DNA of 64,000 nucleotides, taken from NCBI RefSeq assembly GCF_029914245.1, contig NZ_JARYZI010000002.1, positions 310,001 through 374,000 on the forward strand, in the 5' to 3' direction. Under the pieces are notes generated by a model, which was not told the DNA's origin, searched no databases, and worked only from the letters and a program-made list of their open reading frames with translations. Shown here in pieces: positions 1-9,104 of the stretch (within the stretch, counting starts at the first letter, position 1; every line of letters starts with the position of its first letter). The translations under genes were made by a program, and so were the position numbers. The DNA comes from Fusibacter bizertensis. GTDB taxonomy: Bacteria > Bacillota > Clostridia > Peptostreptococcales > Acidaminobacteraceae.

Positions 1-326
1 CAAGCATCACCTTCAAAAGTTGAAAGTTTGCTCTCCCAAACTTTGTACCCGCCCATACCTTCGATGACAAAGATATCTGGTTGACGGTCTGATTGAAATT
101 CCGCTTTAAGTGCATCTGCATAAGGTGTATCACCACCAGCAGTTTTGACAGTTACTTTCACACCAGTTTCTGCTTCATAAGCAGCAGCGAAAGCCGTCAA
201 TTGATCATTGATCTCAACCTTGTTTTGATAAATTACTACCTCTTCTGGATCTTCTTTTTTGGCACATCCTGCGAACATTGAAACAACTAGCACCATTACC
301 AATAATAAAGCTAAATTCTTTCTCAT
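1..326 (-). CDS. Sugar ABC transporter substrate-binding lipoprotein (N-terminal part; cut by window edge)
   Basis: The first about 108 residues of an extracellular solute-binding protein are present; the C-terminal part lies outside the window. The start has a type II signal peptide (MRKNLALLLV onward) with a lipobox ending in FAGC, so the mature protein should be lipid-anchored at Cys20. The following segment, a polar KKEDPEE linker and then a VVIYQNKVEIN strand, resembles family 1 (carbohydrate) binding proteins. A good ribosome site (AAAGGGGG) precedes the ATG. The promoter carries the same LacI-type operator as the adjacent amylosucrase gene, so its substrate is probably a sugar or oligosaccharide of the same pathway. 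The exact sugar cannot be read from this fragment. Confidence 0.8.
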   Translation of the reverse strand, partial: MRKNLALLLVMVLVVSMFAGCAKKEDPEEVVIYQNKVEINDQLTAFAAAYEAETGVKVTVKTAGGDTPYADALKAEFQSDRQPDIFVIEGMGGYKVWESKLSTFEGDA

Positions 327-405
327 TTTAATCCCCCTTTGGATTTTATTAAGTTCACCTTTTGATACTATACCCAGACAATATTCTGATTAATCTGTTA
401 ATTCT

Positions 406-434
406 ATTATAGGAAACCGGTTTCACAATTGCAA
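406..434 (-). promoter_or_regulatory. Sigma-A-type promoter with embedded LacI-family operator (binding-protein gene)
   Basis: Minus-strand -35 TTGCAA (434-429) and -10 TATAAT (411-406) are separated by exactly 17 bp. The spacer contains the perfect palindrome GAAACCGGTTTC (413-424), typical of LacI/GalR-family operators. A repressor bound here would block RNA polymerase directly. The same arrangement recurs at 2322-2350. Confidence 0.82.
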
Positions 435-436
435 TA

Positions 437-2260
437 CTATTTTTTGTACTTTAGCAAAAAATATTCATAAGGACCCAAAATTATTGTATCCTCTGCAAAA
501 TTAACCACCTTTCCTTGTAGCATTTCCAACCATTTATCAGATAATCCATATCTTTTAAGGTCAGATGTATATAACCACTGTCTATCTTCAGATAAATTAT
601 AGATCAGCAACGTAGGTAACGCTTCACCTTCAATATGTTGTAAAAAACCTAGCAGGTGATGATTACCAAAATGAAGCACTTCTTCCTCTAAAACTTTAAC
701 ATCATTGTAAATTTTCTTGCGTATCTCGATTAGAGACTTTACCCCTTTGTAGACTAATGCTTTTGGATTATGAACATCTTCAAGCTTTTCAGCTTCTAGC
801 CAATCAAATTTACTCCTATGAAGCCATCTAGAATCATGACACTTATGTGCATCTAATTTATAGCTATAGTCATTTAATGTGCCTAGTTCATCACCAGCAT
901 AAATCATTGGAATGCCCGCTTTTAAGATGAACATTGCATGAATCAGTTCAATCCTTTTCAGCGCTAGTTCAAGTTGATAACGGTCATTTTCATTAAGCGC
1001 ACGTTCTAAACCAGCTAAGCTTGAAAGTGTACCCGAATTACGCGCATCCAGTGTTACCGGATTGTATTCATAGAGCTCACCTCTTGAAAAACTATCTTTT
1101 AAACTACCTAGATAGAAATCAATGAGAAACATCTTATGCGCATGTGGGTCAAAACCAAGTGCACTTATGCGTTCAGCATCAAGCCCCCAACCAATATCAT
1201 CGTGACATCTTGCATAGTTGATCCATACGCTTTCAGAAGGAACTTTATACCTTGGCATATGTGCAATATGCCTTGCATCACGCGTTGCAATAGCGTTCCA
1301 TATCTCTACCATATAACTAGCGTTATAAAGGGTATGACATTCCAAAGCGTCTTCCAATCCGAAATATGTGACAATCGTTTCAGGTTGGACTATCGCTTCA
1401 CCTAGAATAGCCACTGATGGCGCACATGCATTAATCACTTTTCTAAAAATCGCCAATACTGTATGTACTTCAGGTAGGTTTCTGCAAAGTGTACCCAGCG
1501 ATTTCCAAACATATGGAATTGCATCGAGACGAATCATATCTACACCCTTGTTTGCAAGGTATAACAGCACATCCACAAGCTCGTTTAACACTTGAGGATT
1601 GTTATAGTTGAGATCCCATTGAAAAGGATAAAAAGTTGTCATCACCCATTTTTTAAGATGTGTTAAATAAGTGAAGTTTCCGGGTGAAATAGTTGGAAAT
1701 ACTTGATTCATCGTTTCTTCAAATCGTTTTGGAATTTCGTCAGTATCGTACATATAATAATACGCTTGATACTTTTCTTCTCCATTTAAGGCTTTAAGTG
1801 CCCACTGATGATCGTTTGCAGTGTGGTTGATTACATAGTCGATACAGATCTTTATTCCGTTTTGATGATAGTAAGCTACCAATTTTTCAAAAATCTTCAT
1901 ATCGCCTAAAAGCGGATCGATTTCTCTGTAGTTCTTTACCGCATAGCCACCATCATTTTCACCCGATCTTTTTTCTAAAATTGGCATCAAATGTATTAAG
2001 GTGATGCCTAAATTTTTAAAATACCAAACTTTATCCATCAGACCTGCCAGATCTTCTGAAAACAAATCCACATAGAGCATCATTCCAACTGTGTTGCCAT
2101 CATTAACCCAACTTATGCCCTTTTCATCCTGCAACTTCAGCACTTTTGTTCTCTTATAAATCGCAGTGATCATTATATCTTTTAATCCTTGAAAAGCTTT
2201 TTCTTCACCAGGGTAAAGACGATAATAATCTGTTGCTATTTCATCAAAAACAAGTGTCAA
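437..2260 (-). CDS. Amylosucrase-like GH13 glycoside hydrolase
   Basis: A 607-residue alpha-amylase-superfamily enzyme most like amylosucrase (GH13 subfamily 4), which splits sucrose and transfers glucose onto alpha-glucan. Visible motifs are region I DYVINHT (about 141-147), region II MIRLDAIP with nucleophile Asp246, region III GEAI with acid/base Glu288, and region IV ARCHDDIG with the stabilising Asp354. There is no signal peptide, so it is cytosolic. It shares an operator design with the neighbouring binding-protein gene, suggesting uptake followed by intracellular cleavage. The start is uncertain. The only standard in-frame start is TTG at 2260, with a weak ribosome site, while a strong GAGGAGG (2304-2310) sits about 45 nt upstream. 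Sucrose hydrolase is an alternative activity. Confidence 0.83.
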   Translation of the reverse strand: MTLVFDEIATDYYRLYPGEEKAFQGLKDIMITAIYKRTKVLKLQDEKGISWVNDGNTVGMMLYVDLFSEDLAGLMDKVWYFKNLGITLIHLMPILEKRSGENDGGYAVKNYREIDPLLGDMKIFEKLVAYYHQNGIKICIDYVINHTANDHQWALKALNGEEKYQAYYYMYDTDEIPKRFEETMNQVFPTISPGNFTYLTHLKKWVMTTFYPFQWDLNYNNPQVLNELVDVLLYLANKGVDMIRLDAIPYVWKSLGTLCRNLPEVHTVLAIFRKVINACAPSVAILGEAIVQPETIVTYFGLEDALECHTLYNASYMVEIWNAIATRDARHIAHMPRYKVPSESVWINYARCHDDIGWGLDAERISALGFDPHAHKMFLIDFYLGSLKDSFSRGELYEYNPVTLDARNSGTLSSLAGLERALNENDRYQLELALKRIELIHAMFILKAGIPMIYAGDELGTLNDYSYKLDAHKCHDSRWLHRSKFDWLEAEKLEDVHNPKALVYKGVKSLIEIRKKIYNDVKVLEEEVLHFGNHHLLGFLQHIEGEALPTLLIYNLSEDRQWLYTSDLKRYGLSDKWLEMLQGKVVNFAEDTIILGPYEYFLLKYKK

Positions 2261-2321
2261 ATTTTCCGTAATTTCCTTTTTCGTTAGCTTGCTCGTAACA
2301 TCACCTCCTCATGCTATCTCC

Positions 2322-2350
2322 ATTTTAGGAAACCGGCTTCATAAAGTCAA
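2322..2350 (-). promoter_or_regulatory. Promoter with LacI-family operator (amylosucrase gene)
   Basis: Minus-strand -35 TTGACT (2350-2345), a 17-bp spacer, and -10 TAAAAT (2327-2322). The spacer contains GAAACCGGCTTC on the plus strand (2329-2340), one base away from the perfect palindrome at 413-424 and at the same place relative to the -10. The two genes probably answer to one repressor encoded elsewhere. Confidence 0.82.
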
Positions 2351-2426
2351 GTATTATTTTGCCTCCCGGGACTATGTATACCCCCCTTTGTAGGAAATAA
2401 CCATTTCCTGTGTTTCCTATTAAATC

Positions 2427-2464
2427 AAAAAAACCGTAAATGTATTATCTACATAAACGGTTTT
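2427..2464 (-). terminator. Rho-independent terminator of the MMPL operon
   Basis: Stem AAAACCGT/ACGGTTTT with an inner ATGT/ACAT helix. Read on the minus strand it is followed by a run of T. It lies 50 nt past the stop of the 2514-4040 gene. Confidence 0.75.
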
Positions 2465-2513
2465 GTCATTAAAAAGATGGATTTATTATAGTTTTCAGCT
2501 AGAATAATCTAAC

Positions 2514-4040
2514 TTAGAATAGGTCTTTTACACGATCCCAGAAGGATTTTTTTTCTTCTTTTACTGGCTCAACGTTTTTAACGACCTCGTATTCTACAGC
2601 AGGTGTCTTCATAATAAACTGTACGCTATCAGGTGTGTTGAGCACATCTACATATGAGTTTACAGCTGAAGGATCGGTATCTAGTGGGATTGGTAAATTC
2701 TCTATCATAGAGATCAATTGGTCTCTCGCGTCAATGATTCCGGAATTAAGCGCCACTTGCCCCTCAAGTAAAGAAGCTGTATTGTTTGGTAATTGAGCAA
2801 AAGACGAATTAAAACGCGTCATTGCTTGGCTATAATTGCCAAGTGCATTCATCCATTCTACTAATCCAACATGAAACTGCGTCTGAGATGCTTGCAATGC
2901 ATGTAACCCTGAATTTACTGTTGTTGCCCCTTGTAACATTTCCTCAATTGCGCCTTGAGTGCCACTGATAAGCATCTGTTGACTTAAAACACCATTTGCA
3001 AGCGCTTGTATATTGGGATCTGGATTTTGAAGCATCTGTGTTGCCAGGGTACTTAAATCAGCACTCTCATTAACTGCACCGGTTAGTTGCTGGTTAAGTC
3101 CATATAATCCCGACTCTAAAGCACCCGTTCCTGTAACAATATCAGTCAGCCCATTTGACATCGCTTCACTCCCTGATAGAAGTGGCTCACCATTGGCTTT
3201 AATTAATTTGAGATTGGCATCTAAAGAGTTCACAGCTGCCGCACTCTCAGCGATACCGCTATTTAGCTTTTTAACTGCTGAAACTAAGGCTTGAGATCCT
3301 GAAACCATCTCATCCATACCTTCTGTGATCGCTTTAGTATCAATATCTATACCAAGTGCCATTTGCGTGCCGGTTGCAGTGATGCCATCCATTTTAAAGG
3401 ACTTGATACTCGCTTTTATTGTACATTCTTTTTCTTGTTTTGGGAGTACTGTCATGGCGATTTGTTTATCGCTACCTACGGTAATAACTGAAGCACCATC
3501 GACTTCTATCTTGGATGCGACTTCAGTGCTAAGCGTCGTGATCATCTGTAGTGTATATTGATCTGCAAACTTTTTTACTGATATCGGGTTGGGTTTAACA
3601 TGAATCTTTATTTCGAGCTCCCCATTGGCTCCAGATAATTTTTCGGCTTCGATAGGTTGTCCATCTATTTGATAAGAAATATCTATTACCCATGGATTCA
3701 CTGGATTTACAAGTGTTCCTTGATAATAAAAACGCTCTATCGCCTTCCCACTTTCTAGGTTGAATTCAATTTTATTATCGTTTATTATAGGCTCATCCAC
3801 TGATGACAAATTGATGATATCTGTATAAACACCAAAGTCTTTAACATTATTTCCTTCGGTATCAAAAGCGTTGACTACAATAGCCTTACTTAATCTACCT
3901 GTTGCCTCTAAATCAAAATATACGGTTTCATCTTTTGTGCCTTTGACTTCCTGTGCGTATTCTATATTAAACTGGCCGCCCACAACTAAAAGTGCAACAA
4001 GGCTTAGTGAAATAAGTTGTTTAATCGTTTTTTTGTTCAT
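2514..4040 (-). CDS. Secreted coiled-coil protein partnered with the MMPL exporter
   Basis: A 508-residue protein with an N-terminal signal peptide (about residues 1-30, ending near EYAQE) and no other clear membrane span. Residues about 230-430 contain repeated short helices with G/S/L spacing (for example NGLTDIVTGTG and NSGLHALQASQ), like the heptad-rich domains of YhgE/Pip-type proteins often encoded next to MMPL transporters. The C-terminus is basic (SFWDRVKDLF). Its start overlaps the end of the exporter gene by 20 bp, so it is translationally coupled, and GGAGG precedes the ATG. I infer a periplasmic or cell-wall accessory subunit of the exporter. No enzymatic motif is visible. Confidence 0.7.
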   Translation of the reverse strand: MNKKTIKQLISLSLVALLVVGGQFNIEYAQEVKGTKDETVYFDLEATGRLSKAIVVNAFDTEGNNVKDFGVYTDIINLSSVDEPIINDNKIEFNLESGKAIERFYYQGTLVNPVNPWVIDISYQIDGQPIEAEKLSGANGELEIKIHVKPNPISVKKFADQYTLQMITTLSTEVASKIEVDGASVITVGSDKQIAMTVLPKQEKECTIKASIKSFKMDGITATGTQMALGIDIDTKAITEGMDEMVSGSQALVSAVKKLNSGIAESAAAVNSLDANLKLIKANGEPLLSGSEAMSNGLTDIVTGTGALESGLYGLNQQLTGAVNESADLSTLATQMLQNPDPNIQALANGVLSQQMLISGTQGAIEEMLQGATTVNSGLHALQASQTQFHVGLVEWMNALGNYSQAMTRFNSSFAQLPNNTASLLEGQVALNSGIIDARDQLISMIENLPIPLDTDPSAVNSYVDVLNTPDSVQFIMKTPAVEYEVVKNVEPVKEEKKSFWDRVKDLF

Positions 4041-6105
4041 GTGATATGCCTCCTCTTTTCAACTGACGTTTGATATAAAATTTATCAAAGATAACCAATA
4101 GTGCTGGTAACAACATAAATACCATTATGATACTTAAAAATGCGCCTCTCCCTATTAGTTCCCCCATTTCACTGATCGTTTGAACACTTGACGTCATTGC
4201 GATTGCATATCCCGCTACAGTTAACACCACGCCAGATGTGAGAACAGATCCACCAGCATCGTCAACTGCCATGATCATACTTTCTTTTGGTGCAAAGTCG
4301 AGACGTCGTTCAAGATAACGAGAGGTCATCAAAATAGCATAATCTATCGTTGCGCCAAGTTGAAGTGAAGATACAACAAGCATGCCTATAAAACTCATCT
4401 TATACCCTGTAAAGTAAGGAATTGACATGTTTAGAAATACTGCTGACTCTATCGTCAAAACTAAAAGAAATGGCAACAGTTTTGATCTAAATGTAAAAAA
4501 GATAATTGTAGCAACTGCCATAATAGCGACTAAGTTTACTGTAAGATTATCTGTTGAAGCAACTTGTTTGATATCGTATAAACTTACGCTTGTACCAGCA
4601 AGTGCTGCCTTCTCTGAAAACATTGCATTTGACAAATTCTTAATTTTCTCTATTGCACCAAAGGTTATATCGCCTTCTTCAGGCGTATTAAGTCCAATAA
4701 TCATCCTATGATAGTCTGCACTAGCAAACGATTTACGTACACTATCTGGCAAGATCTCCATTGGTAATTTATCATCGACCATGGTTCCTAAACTTTGAAT
4801 TGAATCGACTTCAGGCAGGTCTGATATCTGATTCATTAGTTCTCTTTCTTTTACCGGTTCTCCTGATGGTATCATCAAGATCACTGGATTAAAAGGCTCA
4901 TATACAGATTCAATCGCCTGTTTAGCAATATAGGATTTTGATCCAACTTCTTCCGAAATTGATGAACCACCATAAGCAAACGTGTTTGCTTGTTGCCCTA
5001 AAAAGGCTGGTGCAGCAACTATAAGTACAATTGCAAAACTGACATACCTAAGTTTATAGATGACTTTACCTAATCCTTTAAAAGATGGAATTAAACTTTT
5101 ATGATGCGTTTTATCAATTAGTTTTGAAAACAAAATTGTAAGCGCAGGTAATAAAAAGAGTGTGGTAATTAAACTAAAAGAGATCCCTTTAGCAAAAACC
5201 AATCCCATGTCAGTCCCAATTTTAAACTTCATTAAAAGTAATGCCATAAAACCAGCCACTGTTGTGATAGAACTTGCTAAGATAGAACCAAATGATTTGC
5301 TGATGGCATTTTTCATGGATAGTTCTACTGTATGCCCCTCTTCTCGCTCTTGGGCAAAACGATGTAGTAGAAATATTGAATAGTCCATAGAAATTGCAAG
5401 TTGTAATGCCGTAGACATACTCTGAGTGATAAAAGAAACTTTTCCAAGTAGTAAATTTGTTCCACCATTTAATAAAATTGCGACACCTAAAGTTATTAAA
5501 AATAATATAGGTTCAATCCAAGAAGTTGTTGACCAGAGTAATATGATCATTAAAATCGGTATAAAAAGAAAAGTCAGTGAAGCTACACTACTTTCAGTTG
5601 CACCAACCACATCTTGACTACTTGATGCAGTTCCAAATACATAAGCATCATCTCCAATAACATTTTCTATCTCTCTTATGGCTGAACCTGTCTTTTCAGA
5701 AAAGTCACTCTCTGTGAAATAGATGTAAAAAAGTGCGTGTCCATCTCTATAATACTCATCAATTGCTTTTTCTGGCATCATATACATAGGTTGATAGATA
5801 TCTGTGACATCATCAAGCCAAACAATATGTTCAACACCATCAATTTTTGCAATTTGTTTTTTAAGTTCAGCAGCTTCTGAAAGTGTTTTATTGTTTACCA
5901 TAGCTCGAACACTTGTCGGAAGTCCGAACTCGTCTTTCATAATATCTAGTGCATTGACAGAATCCATATCGCTTGCTAAATAATGGGATAATTCATAGTT
6001 CGTTCCCACATATTGTCTTGCAACAAGTGCGATTAGCGTCAATACAACAAAAGTAATCAGCAATTTATGCCTTTGTTTTACAATCCATTGTGCCAATTGT
6101 TCCAA
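4021..6105 (-). CDS. MMPL/RND-family transporter
   Basis: A roughly 694-residue integral membrane exporter of the MMPL branch of the RND superfamily. It is built as two similar halves: an N-terminal helix, a large extracellular domain, then a bundle of helices. Each half carries the conserved aspartate-tyrosine segment at the second bundle helix (SMDYSIFLLHRF and TIDYAILMTSRY). Substrates are usually lipids, peptides or drugs. The longest reading frame starts at ATG 6123 without a ribosome site. AAAGGAG (6120-6114) stands 8 nt before an in-frame TTG at 6105, which I take as the start. The gene is divergent from a TetR regulator, which probably represses it, and is coupled to the secreted partner downstream. 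Confidence 0.85.
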   Translation of the reverse strand: MEQLAQWIVKQRHKLLITFVVLTLIALVARQYVGTNYELSHYLASDMDSVNALDIMKDEFGLPTSVRAMVNNKTLSEAAELKKQIAKIDGVEHIVWLDDVTDIYQPMYMMPEKAIDEYYRDGHALFYIYFTESDFSEKTGSAIREIENVIGDDAYVFGTASSSQDVVGATESSVASLTFLFIPILMIILLWSTTSWIEPILFLITLGVAILLNGGTNLLLGKVSFITQSMSTALQLAISMDYSIFLLHRFAQEREEGHTVELSMKNAISKSFGSILASSITTVAGFMALLLMKFKIGTDMGLVFAKGISFSLITTLFLLPALTILFSKLIDKTHHKSLIPSFKGLGKVIYKLRYVSFAIVLIVAAPAFLGQQANTFAYGGSSISEEVGSKSYIAKQAIESVYEPFNPVILMIPSGEPVKERELMNQISDLPEVDSIQSLGTMVDDKLPMEILPDSVRKSFASADYHRMIIGLNTPEEGDITFGAIEKIKNLSNAMFSEKAALAGTSVSLYDIKQVASTDNLTVNLVAIMAVATIIFFTFRSKLLPFLLVLTIESAVFLNMSIPYFTGYKMSFIGMLVVSSLQLGATIDYAILMTSRYLERRLDFAPKESMIMAVDDAGGSVLTSGVVLTVAGYAIAMTSSVQTISEMGELIGRGAFLSIIMVFMLLPALLVIFDKFYIKRQLKRGGISHEQKND

Positions 6106-6240
6106 TTGTCGTTCTCCTTTCATGTCAAATGTGCCACAAATATAACTTTACATTACACTTGTACCGTATCTCTCAATAATATATACTAGTTATGTAAACG
6201 TGTCAATGCAACTGAATCATCTGAAACACAAGGGGGAAAT

Positions 6241-6837
6241 ATGTATCATATCAAGAATGATAAAAGATCAATACAGTCCAGTGAATGGTTATATGAAGCG
6301 CTAAAACAATTAATGCGAGAAAAAGCTTTTTCTCAAATCAACGTCACAGAAGTAGTGACAAAAGCCAAACTTGGTCGGTCTACGTTTTATCGTAACTTTG
6401 ATACTTTAGAAGATGTACTCCATTACAAAGCAGATGAGTCATACGCATTATGTGGTCAACACCTTATCAAAACTATTTTTGAAATGGCACGTTCATCTGA
6501 TGAAAATAAAAGTGCACAGCGTTTATTCTTCCTGCCTTTTTTTAAATACTGGTATTATAATTTTGAAATTATTGAACTACTCATTAGTGCCAAGAGAGAA
6601 GATATCTTAAAACATGCTTTTGTAAAAATGGTAGATGATCTTCGAGGTGAATATCCAGAGATAGACATCGCCCATTATGAGTATTTTATTGAAATGCGCG
6701 CTGCTGTATCGATTGCGTTACTCTCGCAATGGGTTAAAACTAATCGACAAGAGTCACCTGAGAATCTATATGATATATTTCAGCATCAAATGGAGATAGA
6801 TAAATACCTTCTTAAGATGGCTGAACAATATAATTAA
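6241..6837 (+). CDS. TetR/AcrR-family transcriptional regulator
   Basis: A 198-residue one-component regulator. The N-terminal about 55 residues form the TetR helix-turn-helix (INVTEVVTKAKLGRSTFYRNF), and the remainder is a helical ligand domain like that of AcrR-type proteins with a DUF-type C-terminus. The ribosome site AAGGGGG lies 6 nt from the ATG. It is transcribed away from the MMPL operon across a 117-135 bp gap, the classic position for a local repressor that is relieved by the exporter's substrate. TTTACAT (6147-6153) and ATGTAAA (6192-6198) in the gap are inverted, but 38 bp apart, so an operator is only possible. Confidence 0.85.
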   Translation: MYHIKNDKRSIQSSEWLYEALKQLMREKAFSQINVTEVVTKAKLGRSTFYRNFDTLEDVLHYKADESYALCGQHLIKTIFEMARSSDENKSAQRLFFLPFFKYWYYNFEIIELLISAKREDILKHAFVKMVDDLRGEYPEIDIAHYEYFIEMRAAVSIALLSQWVKTNRQESPENLYDIFQHQMEIDKYLLKMAEQYN

Positions 6838-6850
6838 TGACACGATAAAA

Positions 6851-6890
6851 AGGCTGAGTCTATCATGTATTTTCTTCAAGCACTCAGCCT
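6851..6890 (-). terminator. Terminator between convergent tetR and chemoreceptor genes
   Basis: Inverted repeat AGGCTGAGT (6851-6859) and ACTCAGCCT (6882-6890). On the minus strand the stem is followed at once by TTTTT, so it mainly ends the chemoreceptor transcript. On the plus strand a T-run follows after a short gap, so it may work both ways. Confidence 0.7.
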
Positions 6891-6909
6891 GTATAACATT
6901 TTTTAAACA

Positions 6910-8907
6910 TCAAATTTTAAAGAGTTTAGTTCTTCTATCTAGTTGATTTGCAATTTCTTCTAGTGCATTTGCTTCTGATGCAATCACTTTTATCATATCA
7001 TCTTGAACATCTAATCTTGCAGAAATCTCTTCAGCAGCTGCAGCACTTTCTTCTATAACTGCCGATATGGATTCTAAAGAACCAGAAGTCTCCCCTTCTG
7101 ACTCACTGATCTTATCATTCAGCTGAATTAGCTTACTGACATCATTATATGTTACCTCGACACTATTAGAAATCATGACCAGCGCTTGATTTACCTCACC
7201 AAGTTTAAGATTTGCTTCTCCTAATTTTTCAGTTGATAAATCCATGCCACTTTTGACCTCTCCTATACTCTCTATTATAGAGTTAGTAATCATGTAGATA
7301 TTTCCAGTGGATTTAGAGGTTTGTTCTGCAAGTTTTCTGATTTCATCTGCAACAACTGCAAACCCCTTACCATGTTCACCAGCCCTTGCAGCTTCAATTG
7401 AAGCGTTTAAGGCAAGTAAGTTCGTCTGTTCAGCAATGCTAGTAATTACACTTAAGATACCACCAATCTCTTGAGATTGATCCATCAACCTATCTACAGT
7501 GCCCATTAAATGATTTGTTGCATCTATTGAACTATTAAATCTTTCAGTCATCTCTTTGACACTTTTCTCTGAAGTATCCTTATTATGACCAACTATTTTA
7601 GTATTCTCAAAGATTTGCTTTGAAATCGCTTGATTTTCATCCAAATACTTCGCAAGATTATACAGGGCATCTACGCTACGACTGACGTCCATTGCTTGTT
7701 CTTGAATCCCTGTCGTAAATTCTGCGAAGCCTATGTTCACATCGTTAATAGAAGCAGATCCCGCTTCTGCATTTTCACCTAAAGCCTCAGCTTTTTCTGC
7801 AAGAGAATTTGATGTTTCTACCAAAGAAACAATCATCTCCCTAATTGAAAAACTAAGTTCCTTAATGGCACGTCCTAGTTGTCCAGTTTCATCTTTTTGC
7901 TTTAATGCAAACTGATTGATGATCGTTTTTTCTGTAAAATCATTGTCTGCCATTTGGTTGATGATACCAGTAAATTCTTTAATTGGTTTAGATAAATTTT
8001 TATTAAACGTTGACAATATAAAAATGATAATTGCTAAGATAACAACTAATAAGGCACCATTGATCAAAAGTGTTCTTATAATCATCTGGTTTATTGATGA
8101 CAAATCAAACGTGAGTTTAAATGCGCCAATCACCTCTGAGCGTGTTGGATTGTAAAGTGGTATATAATAATGCAGTTCCTTATTCTGAGAAATGTCTTGT
8201 TCCTTACCTGTGAAAGCAAGTTGCAAATTTTCAACATCTTGTGGGTCGATGTTTTTAATCTCAGTTCCAACTTTAATCAGATTTGATGAATCTGTTGTAT
8301 ATAACAGTTTTTCCTTATCAAACAATTCCACTTTTAACGAAGAAACGCGTTTATAACTTTCAAAAAAATCATCTGAAAAACCAGTTTGTAAAGTTCCTAT
8401 AACTTTGCTTCCATCCATGATAGGTACAAATGCGCGAATAGCAATTCCAGAAGAACCAGTTTCTGTGCCATGACTTGGCTTACCATTTAACGCATTAATG
8501 ATTGTTTCATGGCTACTCTTGTCATCACCATATTTTTCAGGACTGTGTCCTCTTAAAAAAACAATACCTTTGTCATCACCAATTTCAAATACGGCAAGTC
8601 CTAGGCCACTATGTAGATCGGTATACATTGGAACAATCAAGTTAGCTAGTGTATCTCTATTTTTTTCTTTCAGTGCACTTACTATCCGTTCATCTTTTGC
8701 ATATGTAGTTGCTAATCCTTGAGCATCTTCAGCTTTTTTACTAATCAGCTCCATCAACAAATTAGTAGACTTCAATAATTCGCTGTGTGCATTGGCTTTT
8801 AAGTCTGCTGCATTAATCAATGTAATTGTGCTAAGAACAATTAAAACATTGAGTATAATCACAGAAAAAGCAAGGAGCAGTTTACTCGAAATAGATTTTA
8901 GTTTCAT
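6910..8907 (-). CDS. Methyl-accepting chemotaxis protein
   Basis: A 665-residue transmembrane chemoreceptor. TM1 lies at about residues 8-32, followed by an extracellular Cache-like sensor domain of about 240 residues. TM2 ([13 protein letters not shown]) follows, then HAMP and a long cytoplasmic signalling helix with the conserved hairpin tip ([20 protein letters not shown]). It should signal to CheA/CheW. The reading frame extends upstream to 9009, but AAGGAGG lies just before ATG 8907, where a proper membrane-anchor sequence [14 protein letters not shown] begins. No chemotaxis kinase genes are in the window. A perfect 10-bp hairpin (8926-8952) lies just upstream of the ribosome site. Confidence 0.9.
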   Translation of the reverse strand: MKLKSISSKLLLAFSVIILNVLIVLSTITLINAADLKANAHSELLKSTNLLMELISKKAEDAQGLATTYAKDERIVSALKEKNRDTLANLIVPMYTDLHSGLGLAVFEIGDDKGIVFLRGHSPEKYGDDKSSHETIINALNGKPSHGTETGSSGIAIRAFVPIMDGSKVIGTLQTGFSDDFFESYKRVSSLKVELFDKEKLLYTTDSSNLIKVGTEIKNIDPQDVENLQLAFTGKEQDISQNKELHYYIPLYNPTRSEVIGAFKLTFDLSSINQMIIRTLLINGALLVVILAIIIFILSTFNKNLSKPIKEFTGIINQMADNDFTEKTIINQFALKQKDETGQLGRAIKELSFSIREMIVSLVETSNSLAEKAEALGENAEAGSASINDVNIGFAEFTTGIQEQAMDVSRSVDALYNLAKYLDENQAISKQIFENTKIVGHNKDTSEKSVKEMTERFNSSIDATNHLMGTVDRLMDQSQEIGGILSVITSIAEQTNLLALNASIEAARAGEHGKGFAVVADEIRKLAEQTSKSTGNIYMITNSIIESIGEVKSGMDLSTEKLGEANLKLGEVNQALVMISNSVEVTYNDVSKLIQLNDKISESEGETSGSLESISAVIEESAAAAEEISARLDVQDDMIKVIASEANALEEIANQLDRRTKLFKI

Positions 8908-8925
8908 TTTTCCTCCTTGTATAAT

Positions 8926-8952
8926 GAACACATAGTTTAGAGCTATGTGTTC
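8926..8952 (-). promoter_or_regulatory. Perfect inverted repeat in the chemoreceptor leader
   Basis: GAACACATAG and CTATGTGTTC form a perfect 10-bp stem around a 7-nt loop, ending about 8 nt before the AAGGAGG of the chemoreceptor gene. It could be an operator or an mRNA hairpin that affects ribosome access. No T-run follows on the minus strand, so it is not a terminator of that transcript. Confidence 0.55.
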
Positions 8953-9104
8953 TGTTTTATTTATATAGACACTATTACCCCAATCAAATGTAACAAATCT
9001 TTCAATCATATGATTTGTTCTCTTAATAAAATGGTCTTTATTGCTTATTTTAAGTTGTATATGTTAGTGATATAATTCTAACAAGATACTACTGGAGGAT
9101 AAAT

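Noticed and set aside
93-281. 62-codon plus-strand frame at the left edge
   Set aside because: Opposite strand of the sugar-binding lipoprotein, which has a proper signal peptide, lipobox and ribosome site.
6147-6198. TTTACAT/ATGTAAA inverted repeat between the MMPL and TetR genes as an operator
   Set aside because: The arms are 38 bp apart in AT-rich DNA; too weak to list as a site.
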